A stretch of 64,000 nucleotides of DNA from Telmatactis stephensoni (lineage: Eukaryota > Cnidaria > Anthozoa > Actiniaria > Isophelliidae), in the NCBI GenBank assembly GCA_029948255.1, contig JALIZF010001939.1, forward strand, positions 973,001 to 1,037,000. The letters are read 5' to 3'. How positions within the stretch are numbered: the stretch's first letter is position 1; every line of letters begins with the position of its first letter. The notes beneath the pieces are model-generated. The model did not search any database. It had not been told where the DNA came from and saw only the letters and a list, made by a program, of their open reading frames with translations. This document shows, piece after piece, positions 43,801 to 56,400 of the stretch. A program made the translations under genes and the position numbers.

Positions 43801-46800
43801 GCACGCACCACTATTCAGGGAGAGTAGGCCATGAAGTTGCCAGTGTGTGTGGTCTGGCCTACTACACAACAGGGTACACAGTAATTGGCGAAAGTTGTTG
43901 TGGTGTCCCTGCCTTCATTGTAAGGAAAAGCTAATAAACTAAACTGAATTTCCTCTCGATGGAGTTTTCGAACTGGTTCTATATAATGCCCTGTGGATGA
44001 TTAACTAAAACATGGAAGACATTTAGTTATGGTGTTGCAAGTGGATTTACAAAAGACAATTTTATACGATGATATATTTATAAGTTGTAATTTTTTTTGT
44101 TTCAGTCGAAAATGTGTTACGCTATACCAATGTTATCTACAACGCCAGTATCCCATCACACGATAACAAAATCCTGTCTTCAATCTCACCTGAGGCCTGC
44201 GCCCGGGCTTGTGACGTAGAGACCTCGTTTTGGTGTCGATCGTTTGACTTTGACAAGAAATCCAAGCGATGTTACTTGAGTGGAAAACATTCTCCTGACA
44301 ATTTGGTCAAACAAGATTCTACCGCAACCTATGATTACTATGAACTCAGTAAGTGAACGCCCGAACAAGCGGCTTTGTGATAAATCATTTGTACATCAAA
44401 AATTGATTCGTTCATATCATTTCTTTTCCTGCCGAACACTCAAACAAGTGGCTTTGTGATAAAGCATTTGTACATCAAAAGTTGATTCGTTGATATCATT
44501 TCTTTTTGCGTCGAGTGAACCCTCAAACAAGTGGCTTTGTGATAAATCATTTGTACATCAAAAATAAATTTGTTGATGTTATTCATTTTCCACTAGACTG
44601 CGCTGGTTCCCTGGGTGTGTACTCCAACAAACTCATTTCAGATGGTCAAATGACCGCGTCATCATCCTTTAACAGTATGCACGCCGCGTATTATGGCCGA
44701 CTTAATCACCAACCAGATTACAACGCAGCAGGCCAACAAACGTCTGTAGGAGCGTGGTGCTCTCTTCATTCAGATGCTAACCAATGGTTGCAAGTGAACT
44801 TAAATGAAGTTAAAAGAATTTCAGCTGTTGCGACGCAAGGCAGACAAGATTACGACCAGTGGGTAAAGATGTACAAACTTCAGTACAGCACAGATGGATC
44901 TTCGTGGACGTATTATCCTCACGTAAGTATATTACGTATACGTACGTAAATATGTATTGCCCTGATGTAGGTATTTTACATAGAGTAGATTTCGTATGAC
45001 TGTGAAAACGGCACCGCACGGTCGCAGCACGGTTACGGCAGGAATTCCGAATGTTTTTATAGACAACACGGCACTGACACGGTCACGGCACGGCACGGTC
45101 CGTTTCACACTCATATGAAATCTACTCTAAGTGTTATATTATCCCTTACGTAAGAATGCTACATTTTTTTATCACCTTTCTAAACATGTCTATATATGTT
45201 GCTCCAATTCGCTGTTCCCGATGTTGATTATGGCCCTCTTCCCTTTCCCCTCTCCGTTCCCCCTCCCTACCCTCCCCCCTTATAGAGTAATTAAGTAGAC
45301 AAAAATGTAAAAATATTGTGATTCTTTTTTGTTTGTATTACCAGACTCTTACAGGAAACAGCGATCGCAACACCAAAGTACGACATGAGTTACGTGTATT
45401 CACCGCGCGTTACGTAAGATTTAGGCCACAATCCTGGCATGGACATGTATCCATGAGAGTCGAGATACACGGCTGTTCTCAACGTAAGTACCTATTCACT
45501 GTAACTTTTGCGTAACTGTCGCGTGTCGTTTGTTTGATACTTCCACCTTGGCGCAACCAGTATGCATTGGGGTGTGGTCAGAGATCTCCTCAGAGCACAT
45601 ACTGTTTGACAGAGAAAACCTAAACTTGTTTTGGGTATTACTTTGTATAGCTTTTTATGCTGCATTGCGCAGTGAAGCTTTGAGGAAAACTTACTTTAAT
45701 GCATTACTCTTGCGTTCGTGACTTGTTCCAATTTCTTGGCGTTATGTATATTTGGATGGATTGCTTCACCTTTGTTGTCGATGAGTTGCATTGACTTGCG
45801 TTCGAGTGTTGCGTTACGCTTTATGTTTGATAATGTGCATGGGTTAGATAGATTGTACATGTGTTATACTTTGCGGTTGTTTGGTTGCGTTACTTTACGT
45901 TTGATGATTTGCGCGAGTTAGATGGATTGTACATGTGTTAAACCTTGCGGTTGTTTGGTTGCGTTACGTTGCATACAGTACGCTTTCACACGTGTGTACT
46001 TTAACATACCTCACAGTCTAATGCTTGCATTCGCCAGGGAAAGTTCAACTTGCTGACTCCGCTAACGAGTGCAACAGCAGACCATGTCTTAATGGAGGAC
46101 AGTGCGTCAACAGATACAATGGTTACATGTGTCTTTGTAGCATAGGATTTACTGGGACACGATGTGAAACCGGTGAGATTATCTCCTACATGTTGCGATG
46201 CCGATATAAGCTTGGTTTTTACAAGCGACGGAAGCAGAAGCGGAAGCAACACGCAGACTCAGTGTTTCTCAACTATGTGTGGAAAAAGGCCGTGGGCAGT
46301 GCCACACTGAGTCTGCGCTTCTGCTTCCGTCGCTTGTAAAAACCAGGCCATACTTTTAAAGCAATTTGATATTTCTTTGCAGTAAGTGCGCGCGCTACTA
46401 AAAGAAACATATCAACAGCAGCAACAACAGCAGCATCGCTATCATTGTTATCAGCAGGATTTCACATTCAATGGAACGGTTAAATATCGGTATAAGTTGG
46501 GGGAAAATGTTGAGTTAGGGTGTGGATCAAGCCCATTCTTATTCTAAATAACTGAGCAGCATATGTAGTTGTTTCTACAAATGGCTAAAGGCCCGGACAC
46601 ACGGTGCAACTTTTCCCGAAACATTTGCTGAAACACCGCGCGCAACACGGTTGCACCGTGTGTCCACCACTGAAACATCTCCTGCAATGTTGCGCGCAAC
46701 AGTTCAGGACAGTTGAAAAAACTCGATCCTACTTCTGCGACTGTTGCGCGCAACGTTTCGCGAAACATTGGAATGGGTGGACACACAATGCAACATTGTG

Positions 46801-49800
46801 TTGCGCGCGATGTTTCAGCAAATGTTTCAAGAAATATTGCACCGTGTGTCCGGGCCTTAAGTCTTCGAGGCCCGGGGGGAGTTTGTTCTACTTATTGCTA
46901 ATATGATGTGCGGCGAGTCAGGATCCAGGTTTTAAGCTCTCAAAATTGGTAAAACCGATTTTAGAGTAAATTCATAATTTTCCGGTGGGAGTCTTCAAAA
47001 TACTTTTTTCCATCCTAGGATTTGTAATAAAGGTTGTTTTTTCAGTTTGAGGCCGAATTTTTAGGATATTTTTGGTCTTCGCTCTGAGTTGCGATGCCTC
47101 ACATACCAAAGCATTTTCTCACTAAGTCCTCTCCCGACCCTCAAGGGTGAGACGAAGAACCCGACAAATATACGATAAGCCATCGGTCTGGTCATGGCAG
47201 GAATGCCATATCTCATTAATATTATTGTTGAGAACCTACTAGTGAATGAGATTTAATAGATGAAACCTCTTGTATCCGTAGCTATCCCATGCCGCGATCC
47301 AGGAACACCGATCTACGGGTCAAAATCTTCTACTAACTACAATCACGGTAGTACCGTAACTTTTAGCTGTCGTGCTGGATACAAGATCACTGGTTCCTCG
47401 TCAAGAACTTGTTCAGGAGGAGTGTGGACTGGAACTCAACCAACGTGCGATGGTAGGAGTCACACAAACGCCACTGTCAAACGTTTGCGCGTGCGCAAGA
47501 TTTCGCGGGCTTTCGCGCGCTCGCGTTTTGGCCAGGGAGCCCATGGAATGTTTACTAGTTTACTAGAAAGAACTACTCCCTTTTATTCCCTTTTTTGCTA
47601 CCAAGGATTTTTTTATCTCTCAACATCACAGCAAAAATTTCATATCATTTGTGCAAAATGAATATCTGATATTCGTGATCAAAATTGGCATCAAAATGCA
47701 TGAAACTAATCCTGTTGCAATATTTGATTGTATAGATGTGATACTAAATGTATTAGTATTATATATATGCGATATTAAAAGACTGACACATGACTGCCTA
47801 TACCTTGGGATTCCCAACAGCGCAACACACCTACAAAAATGTTACAATAAATGTTACAAAAGTTTATAAAACTGTGATGTAGTTCTGTTTAGTGCCCGCC
47901 GTTCCCCTTCTGAGAGGGCCACATGAATATCAGTTGAAATATATCACGTTCCAAATTCACTGAATAAAGTCATGCAATTCCATTGTGATTTATTGTCAAT
48001 TATTATTTATTACATACTTTAGATATCAATGAATGTGCCGGACGTCATGGCTGTGCACAAATTTGTCGAAACACCCAGGGAAGCTACATATGCGCATGCT
48101 CACCAGGATATCAACTATCTGGAAATCAGTGTGTCGGTAAGCTAGAAAATAGTCCCGAATTAGATTCTCCGAGGTGCATCACATGTGACTTGAACTTGTC
48201 GCAGTTCGTACTATCCATTATTTCTATAGGTTTCTCTGGGTCCTCCAGTTTTTCTCCCTTAGTAAAAACGAACTAGTGAGCTGAGAGTTGTGTGTATAGA
48301 ATATCAGAATGTAGAGCTAGTGGGTGTGAGTACAGTGTCCCCCAGTTAGTACTTTCTCTTTTAAGAAGATAAAAATAATCATAAATTCATCATCATCATC
48401 ATCATCATCATCTTGACGTGTTACAGATATTAGAGAATGCAGTATAGACAACGGTGGGTGTAGTCACTTCTGTCATGAGAAGGCTGGTGGAGTCACGTGT
48501 TCCTGTCCGCATGGTATGACATTCACCAGTGGCAAGCGTACATGTATTGGTATGTATATCATTAACAAGCAAGAGACCATAATACTAAAAAAGCAAAGTT
48601 CGGAATTGACGTCTGTGCGATGTTCGTGGCGACTAAGCCTACTTTTAGTAACTTCGCCATCGCGCGCGCAAGCTAAGGCTCTCAAACAATAGAATTTGAT
48701 TTTTAACGTGCGTGCGAACTGCGAACGGGACCGTTTGCTTTTGGCATTGGAATTCTATTGTTTAAGAGCCTTGCGCGCGCGATGGCGAAATTACTAAAAA
48801 TACCCTTAGTCGCCGCGAACATCGCACAGACATCAATACTGAGTTTCGTTTTGTTTTCTTAGTTTTATGGTCTCTTGTAACAAACTAATGAAATGATCAA
48901 TGAGAAGTTCTCGACCTTCCTCATTTCTCATCAATGGATATTTTATTGATAAATCGATAACCTTTCATGTCGAAACCTGGAGCCTAAAATTAAGCTAAGA
49001 GATCAACAACATATTTGTCATATTTCAAAGAAAGTGGAATGCCACGATATGCGACCCCCAAAACGAAAGGTTTGATCTCCATTATACCTGGTTCAACTTC
49101 TCTCTAAACTGTGTAGCTTTAGGCCTGGTTATCACGAGCGACGGAAGCAGAAGCAACATACGCAGACTCAGTAAAGCACTGGTCATTGTCTTTTTTCACA
49201 TCTATGTGAGTAATGCAACACTGAGTCCGCGTATGTTGCTTCCGCTTCTGCTTTCGTCGCTCGTGAAAGCCATGCCTTAGAAGTAAATGGAGCACTGGTG
49301 GAGAGAGGGATAGAGGCGTCCTCAGGACCAATTGAGGACGAAAGGGAGAGGGACGGAGAAAGGAAAGAAGGAAGTCCTTATTATTCATAAATAAATGTGA
49401 CCAGTAACCAGAAACCGGCCTTGTTGGGCCTCGTCAGCACAGTGAACTGGATACTGGTCAGGTTCCCACTGAGAAAAGTGAATATGGTGCTGGACGTCAC
49501 CCAGCCATGTGGAATATTGTTTCACAGCTCGAAATACTACGAACAAGGAGTATTTGTTCGTAGTAATTCGAGCTATGAACCAATATACCACATGGCTGGG
49601 TGACGTCCAGCACCACATGCACGTCCTTATTCCTTTTTCCTTCTCCTCCGCTCCCCTTGCCCTTTCGTCTTGGCCCTCCGAGGATGGGCTAGAGGGTAAA
49701 GTGCGCGCTGTTGGCCTCAATTTTTATTTGTCAAATGATGACTAGAGTAGATTTCGTATGAGTGTGACAACGGCACCGCACGGTCACGGCACGGTTACAA

Positions 49801-52800
49801 CAAGATTTTTGAATGTTTTAGAGTGGTTTTCGTATGAGTGGGAACACTTTACGGTTACGATGCGATACGGTTACAGCAGGAATTTCGAATGTTTTTATAG
49901 AAACTATGATACTGGTACAGTTACGATACGGTACGGTAAGTTTCCCACTCATACGAAAACGACTCTATAAACATCACGGCACTGACACGGTCACGGCACC
50001 GTTACGGCAGGAATTCCGAATGTTTTTATAGACATCACGGCACTGACACGGACACGGTACGACGCGGTCCGTTTCACACTCATACGAAATCTGTTCTATT
50101 GCGAGCTGCCGACGCAAAATGTGGACGCTTTGATTACATTAAACGACAACCGCTAACTTGCTGAAAATCCCACAATCTGCAAACTGATGTGTATGAGATA
50201 TGTTTCTGTTCTCTGACAGATATCGACGAGTGCGCTAATAGCAATGGTGGATGTCAACACACCTGTGTTAATACTCTTCGTTCCTTCATGTGTTCATGTA
50301 ACAAAGGATATGTGTTGAACGCCAATAAAAGAAGCTGTGATGGTGAGTATACATGATGCTTTGTCTCTGTGTACCTAACTATGAACTTTTTATCAAGAGA
50401 CCATACTACAAAGAGAGCGAGACTCAGTATGATGTCTGTGCGATGTTCGCGGCGACTAAGGCTATTTTTTAGTAATTTCGCCATCGCGCGCGCAAGGCTC
50501 TTAAACAATAAAATCCAAATACCAAAAGCAAACGGTCATGTCCGCGCGCACGTCAAAAATCAAATTCTGTTGTTTGAGAGCCTTGCGCGCTCGATGGCAA
50601 AGTTACTAAAAATAGCTTTAGTCGCCGCGAACATCGCACAGACATCAATACTGAGTTTTGCTCTCTTAGTATTAAGGTCTCTTGGTGAAGGATTCTCAGT
50701 GCAGCGCTTCAAATGTTACCATAAAGCTCGAGAAAAGCCAAGAAGAAAGAGTAAAAAAATAGTTTCCATTTTTCCGTGCATCTGTATTCTTATAGATGCA
50801 CAGATGACGTCAAAATGTGGCGAGAACGAAAAAGTACGCCAGGCAAACGTCTCAACCAATTAGAGCGGGCGTAAGATTCAATGACGTTATCTGTGCGTGT
50901 GTAATCAGACTGTATTCACACATAGTTCACGACCAAACAGAGCGCGCGTAATATACAAGATAATTACATATTATTATACAATTGCTTTTTCGCTGTGTTT
51001 TCAAACAGTATTTTTATTATCAAAACAGCCCTTTTTGGACACCAGCGCGCGCAGGATACCGTCAAAGCGGTTTGAAGCCCTGACGTCATACAGGGCCAAA
51101 TACGCAAAACGGATTTCTAGAGGGTATTACCGTCCCATATTGGCCCTCAAATGATACCTTATTTGGTAAATTTACGTCACAATAGTATAATAAATAAAAT
51201 TTTTATCATAACAGCCTTGTCATGCCCGTCTCTTCCCTCTGTAAGTCATGCTACAGCACAAATACCCAGTACGTTGGTAGGACGAACAGCTAGATATGTC
51301 TGTAATGCTGGATACCGTGCTATTGGGTCAACTAGAAGAGAATGTCAAGCTGATAGAACATGGTCTGGGATACAGCCACGATGTGAACGTAAGTACACTA
51401 TAATCCCGCTAACTAGTTTTGGAGATTTTTGCCCCAAAAGATCGACCGCGCGACATGATCGGTACGAACAAAATAAAAATTCTGCAAATTCCAGTGTTGC
51501 GCATGCTCAAGATCGTGAGCGCGCGCGCTAAACTATAGTGAGCTACCTTGAAAAACTGTGCCTAGACACCAGTACAATTTGAAGGACTTACTTCTTTGTG
51601 TAAATTGTGGACGTAAACCTGACAATACAGGAAACAATGGTTTCAAGTTCATGTTTTCCTTAAAAATATATACAGCTGCCAAATGTTTGAAAACTTGACG
51701 TCCAGGACACGCCTTATTATTGGCAATCTCTGAATAAAATACGGAAAAATATAGCTTTTTTGTCCCGTGTACAATTGCAATATTCAATTTCCAATATTCC
51801 AATATTCCAATATTCCAATTCCAATATTCCAATTCCAATTCCAATATTCCAATTCCAATATTCCAATTCCAATATTCCAGGTGTGTACTGTCGTGAGGTG
51901 GGTACAGTAAAGAACGCAGCACGCACTCTGATTGGCTACTCGAGCTCTCGTCCTGTGGTTGGTAGCATTGCTCGTTTCACGTGCAACCAACATCACGTGA
52001 TGCAAGGATCACGTGATCGTGTTTGTCAAGCTGACTGGAGCGTGGAGTGGAGAGTTACCGCGATGTATCCGTAAGTATGGTCAAGTGTACATTCTATTTT
52101 CTTCGTCCACACTAATTCGGCTACATTTGAAAACGTATCGTCTTTGTTACGCATCGTTTTGTTACGTATCGTCTTGGTTACGTATCGTCTTGGTTACGTA
52201 TCGTCCTGGTTACGTATCGTCTTGGTTACGTATTGTCTTGATTACGTATCGTCTTTGTTACGTATCGTCTTTGTTACGGCTTAGGCCTTCCGTCCGCGCT
52301 AAAACGACGGCTTTCTTTGTCTAAGATGCGAAATCTTAGAGAAAAGGTGCGTTTTTGGATAAGTATTAACGTAGCCAGTTGATTAACGCAATGTTTAAAC
52401 TGATTCTTCAGCTGCATTCTGCTCTAAGTTGAGCACTCCTTCTCGTGGAAAAGTCCAGGGATTCCGGTTCGAGCTGGGAGCCACGCTACGTATAACCTGC
52501 GCTACAGGATACGAACTAAATCCAGCGGCATCATCATTTAGAACATGCGTGAAGACTTCTTCTGGTGCAGGCTCGTGGTCTGGTCAGGACCCAGTCTGTC
52601 AATGTAAGTACACGTTTTTTTTCCATTTTTGTTTTGAAGTAAAATAAAGTAAAATGGTTTTTTTTTTGTTTTTTGTTTTGTTTTTTGTTTTTTTGTTTGT
52701 TTTGTTTTTTCCACTAGAAAATAGGGAGAAAAAATTAAGACAAGGAAAGAAAAATAATCTTTGAGTTTGGAAACAAGCTTTTTCTCATCATAGTTCCTAC

Positions 52801-53380
52801 TCCGTTTGAAAATTAAAAAACAAAACAAAAAACATTTTACTTTATTTTACTTCAAAACAAAAATGGAAAAAAAGAGAATAATATTATTTAAAAAAACCCT
52901 TGAACTTCAATGCAGATGAACCGCGCTCGAGTCACCAAGCTGTGTAATGTTTTTTTTTTCTTTTCCTTTTCCTTTTTTCTTCCCAATACCTGAGTTATAT
53001 TAATGTACATAAATGAATAAATGAATAAATGAATAAATGAATAAACGAATAAACGAATAAACGAATAAACGAATAAACGAATAAACGAATAAACGAATAA
53101 ACGAATAAACGAATAAACGAATAAACGAATAAACGAATAAACGAATAAACGAATAAACGAATAAACGAATAAACGAATAAACGAATAAACGAATAAACGA
53201 ATAAACGAATAAACGAATAAACGAATAAATAAGCAAATAAAAAATGAATGAATGAAGAAATAAATTAACAAAAAGTAAATAATAAATTAATAACAAACAG
53301 GCAAGCAGGCAAATATAAATAACAAATAATCAAGCAAATAATGAATAACAAATGACCAATTAAACAAACAAATAAATGAA

Positions 53381-53423
<43 letters not shown>

Positions 53424-56400
53424 ATAGATAGATAGATAGATCAATAAATATATGAATAAATGAATGAATGAATAGATAAATAAATTATCAAGTAAATAAA
53501 TAAATAAAGAATGGATGAATGGATGATTGAATGAATAGATAAATAAAATTAAATCTCCTTTCTACTGTTTTAGTGGTTGATTGTGGAGACCCTGGGCCAC
53601 CGTATGGAGGATATCGTTCAATTTCTGGTGGCACAAAATACCAAGCAACTGTGACATACACATGTAAACCTAATCATCACCTTCAGGGCAAACCAACTCG
53701 AGTATGTCAGGCTGATGGAAAGTGGAGTGGAAATAAACCTGTTTGTTTAGGTAATACATAGTTGCTGGTCAGAGAAGTCAGATGGTTTGGTAATGTATAA
53801 ATAATTGGATGCATGAATGAATGAATGAATGAATGAATGAGTGGATAAATGAATGAATAAATAAATTAATTAATTAATGGATGGGGGGATGGGTGGATGG
53901 AGGGAGGGAGGGATGGATGGATGGATGAACGAAAAAATGATCGAATAAACGAATGAATGAATGGATGCATGCATGCACGAATAAATAAATGAAGGAATTA
54001 ATTAATTGATTAATTAATGAATTAATGGATGGATGGATGGATGGGTGGATGGAGGGAGGGACGGATGGAAGGAGGGAGGGATGAATAAATAGTGGGAGGG
54101 AGGGATGGATGAATGAACTAATGAAAAAATGATTGAATAAATGAATGAATGAATGAATGAACGAATAGGTGTTCTCATGTAGCAAATCAAATCAGCAAAT
54201 CAATAAATGTAACGTTTATTACATTTTCCATGTCAGACCCTATTTTACATCCAAAATTTTCCCCAAATTTGATTTCTAGAGCGCTCCTGTGGATATCTTG
54301 ACGTACCAGCTAACGGTAAAAAGATAGGCGATGGCCATCAATATGGTGAATCAGTGTCGTTTGAATGCAGCAAAGGTTACAGACTTGTTGGATCATCCAA
54401 GTTGACTTGTCAAACGAATGGACTGTGGACTGCCTCTCTACCAACATGTCAAAGTATGACCTTGAATTCATGTATAGCTGTGTATTTTTTTTGTAGCATG
54501 TGTACAGCCATTTTTCCCCGTAGGGGGAAGGGATGGGAACGGTTGTACACAGGTGTTATTTTTTGTATTTTGATTTTGTTTGTTTATTTATATCATATGA
54601 TCGTCATCATTATCAACATCTTTATCACATTGGGAGATATGGGCAAACGTTTTTCCTCAAACAACGGCTTTCTGTTTCATTTTGTTTTATTTTCTGGGTG
54701 GACATGAAATGGAGTGGAACTATGTCTAAGTTTGCTTTTTCTAATTGCCTCACCTTTCCCCATCATTTTGCTAAGTGGGGGTGGGGTGGGGTGGGGTGGG
54801 AATGGACTTGCTACTCATTAAGAGCTAGCGCCATTATAGATAAGCGGACCTTTGGCTTCTACAGGGGGGTGCACGTGCACCTAGTACACCCCCTCTTGGA
54901 TATGGCCCTGCAATATGACCTGACACTGAATCATTTCTTAGTTGTTAGTTGTAATGACCCTGGTACCCCAACCAATGGTCGACGATTTAGCAAAACCTTC
55001 ACCTACCAGAGTATCGTCTACTATGAGTGCAACCCCGGTTACAAATTAGTTGGTACGTCACATCAAGTGTGTCAGGAAACAGGTGTTTGGACTGGCAGTC
55101 ATCCATCTTGCGTTGGTAGGTCTACTTTAACTATAATCTCCTTTGCATGAGTTTTAGTATCCTTAGTCTGCGTAGAGTGATGATAAAAGAGCATTTTACG
55201 TATGAATGTGAAACGGACCGCCCCGTGTCGTGACCGTGTCAGTGGCGTGATGTCCATACAAACCGATTCGAAATTCCTTTCGTAACAGTGCCGTGACCGT
55301 GTCGAGGCCGCCGTGACTCGTCTCGTGATGTAAATTTTTAATTTGTTGTTTTCTGTGCATCTATTAGAGTACAGACTCACGAAAAAATGAAATCTATTCG
55401 TTTAATTTTATATGATATTCCTCGAAATATTTGAACCAATCAGATGGCGCGTAAGATTCAATGACATCATCTATGCATGTAATCAAAAAACGGATCTTGA
55501 CCAATCCGAATGTGCATAATATACCAATTATTAAATACAGTAATTTAATATATTTAAATAGTTTATTGTCTGATTTTTTGTCTCCTAAAAAGTATAAAGA
55601 GGAAATAAAAAATAGTCCCCTTGTTATTTGTTAATCTGTAACCAATGCAAATTTTATGATTAATAAATAATCAATAATTTATTGATGATTAATTAATGTA
55701 ATGGCCTTTGTTATAATTCACTAGCAACAAGCTGCGGTGCCCTACGTGTTGGTCCAAGCGGTGTCATCACTTCACCAAACTACCCCTCAAACTACAACAA
55801 CAACGATTATTGCACATGGGAAGTCCGTGTTACCGCTGGCAAGAAAGTTCGCTTAGACTTTGTAGACTTTAAGACCGAGGCTGGCAAGGACCGACTATTC
55901 GTCTACGACACAGGGAAACCATTTGCAACGATTTACTTCGATGGAACGACTTATCTACCTGGATCGTTCACCTCTTCTGGGAATAGCCTCCGGATAAGAC
56001 TTATATCAGATGGACAGAATACATTGGCGGGTTTCAAAGTCAACTACAGGCAAATTGGTAAGCTTCTTCCCTCATTGTCGGGGTACGAGATTGGGGACTA
56101 GGGGAAAGAGGTGGAGAGGGAAGAGGGGGTTTGGAACTACCGAGGGGAAAAGAGGAAGTATTAGGGAGGATATTGTTATTTTCTTTTTATTTGTTCATTC
56201 TTCCATTTCATTCTATCTTTCACTTGTAATGGATTTTAACTTTCAGCAATAATTCATCTTGATTGTGTGATTAATGGCAGAAAAAGGACAGTGTTCTTAT
56301 GCTACAGTTTCCTTAAAAGGAAATAGAAATATTTTACTGCCACTTGTTCCTATAACTTCAGGGGCGGACCCAGGATTTTCTTCAGGAGGGTTGCACCATT

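Noticed and set aside
52888..53296. Minus-strand frames of repeated FVYSFIRL
   Set aside because: A direct translation of the 8-bp microsatellite.
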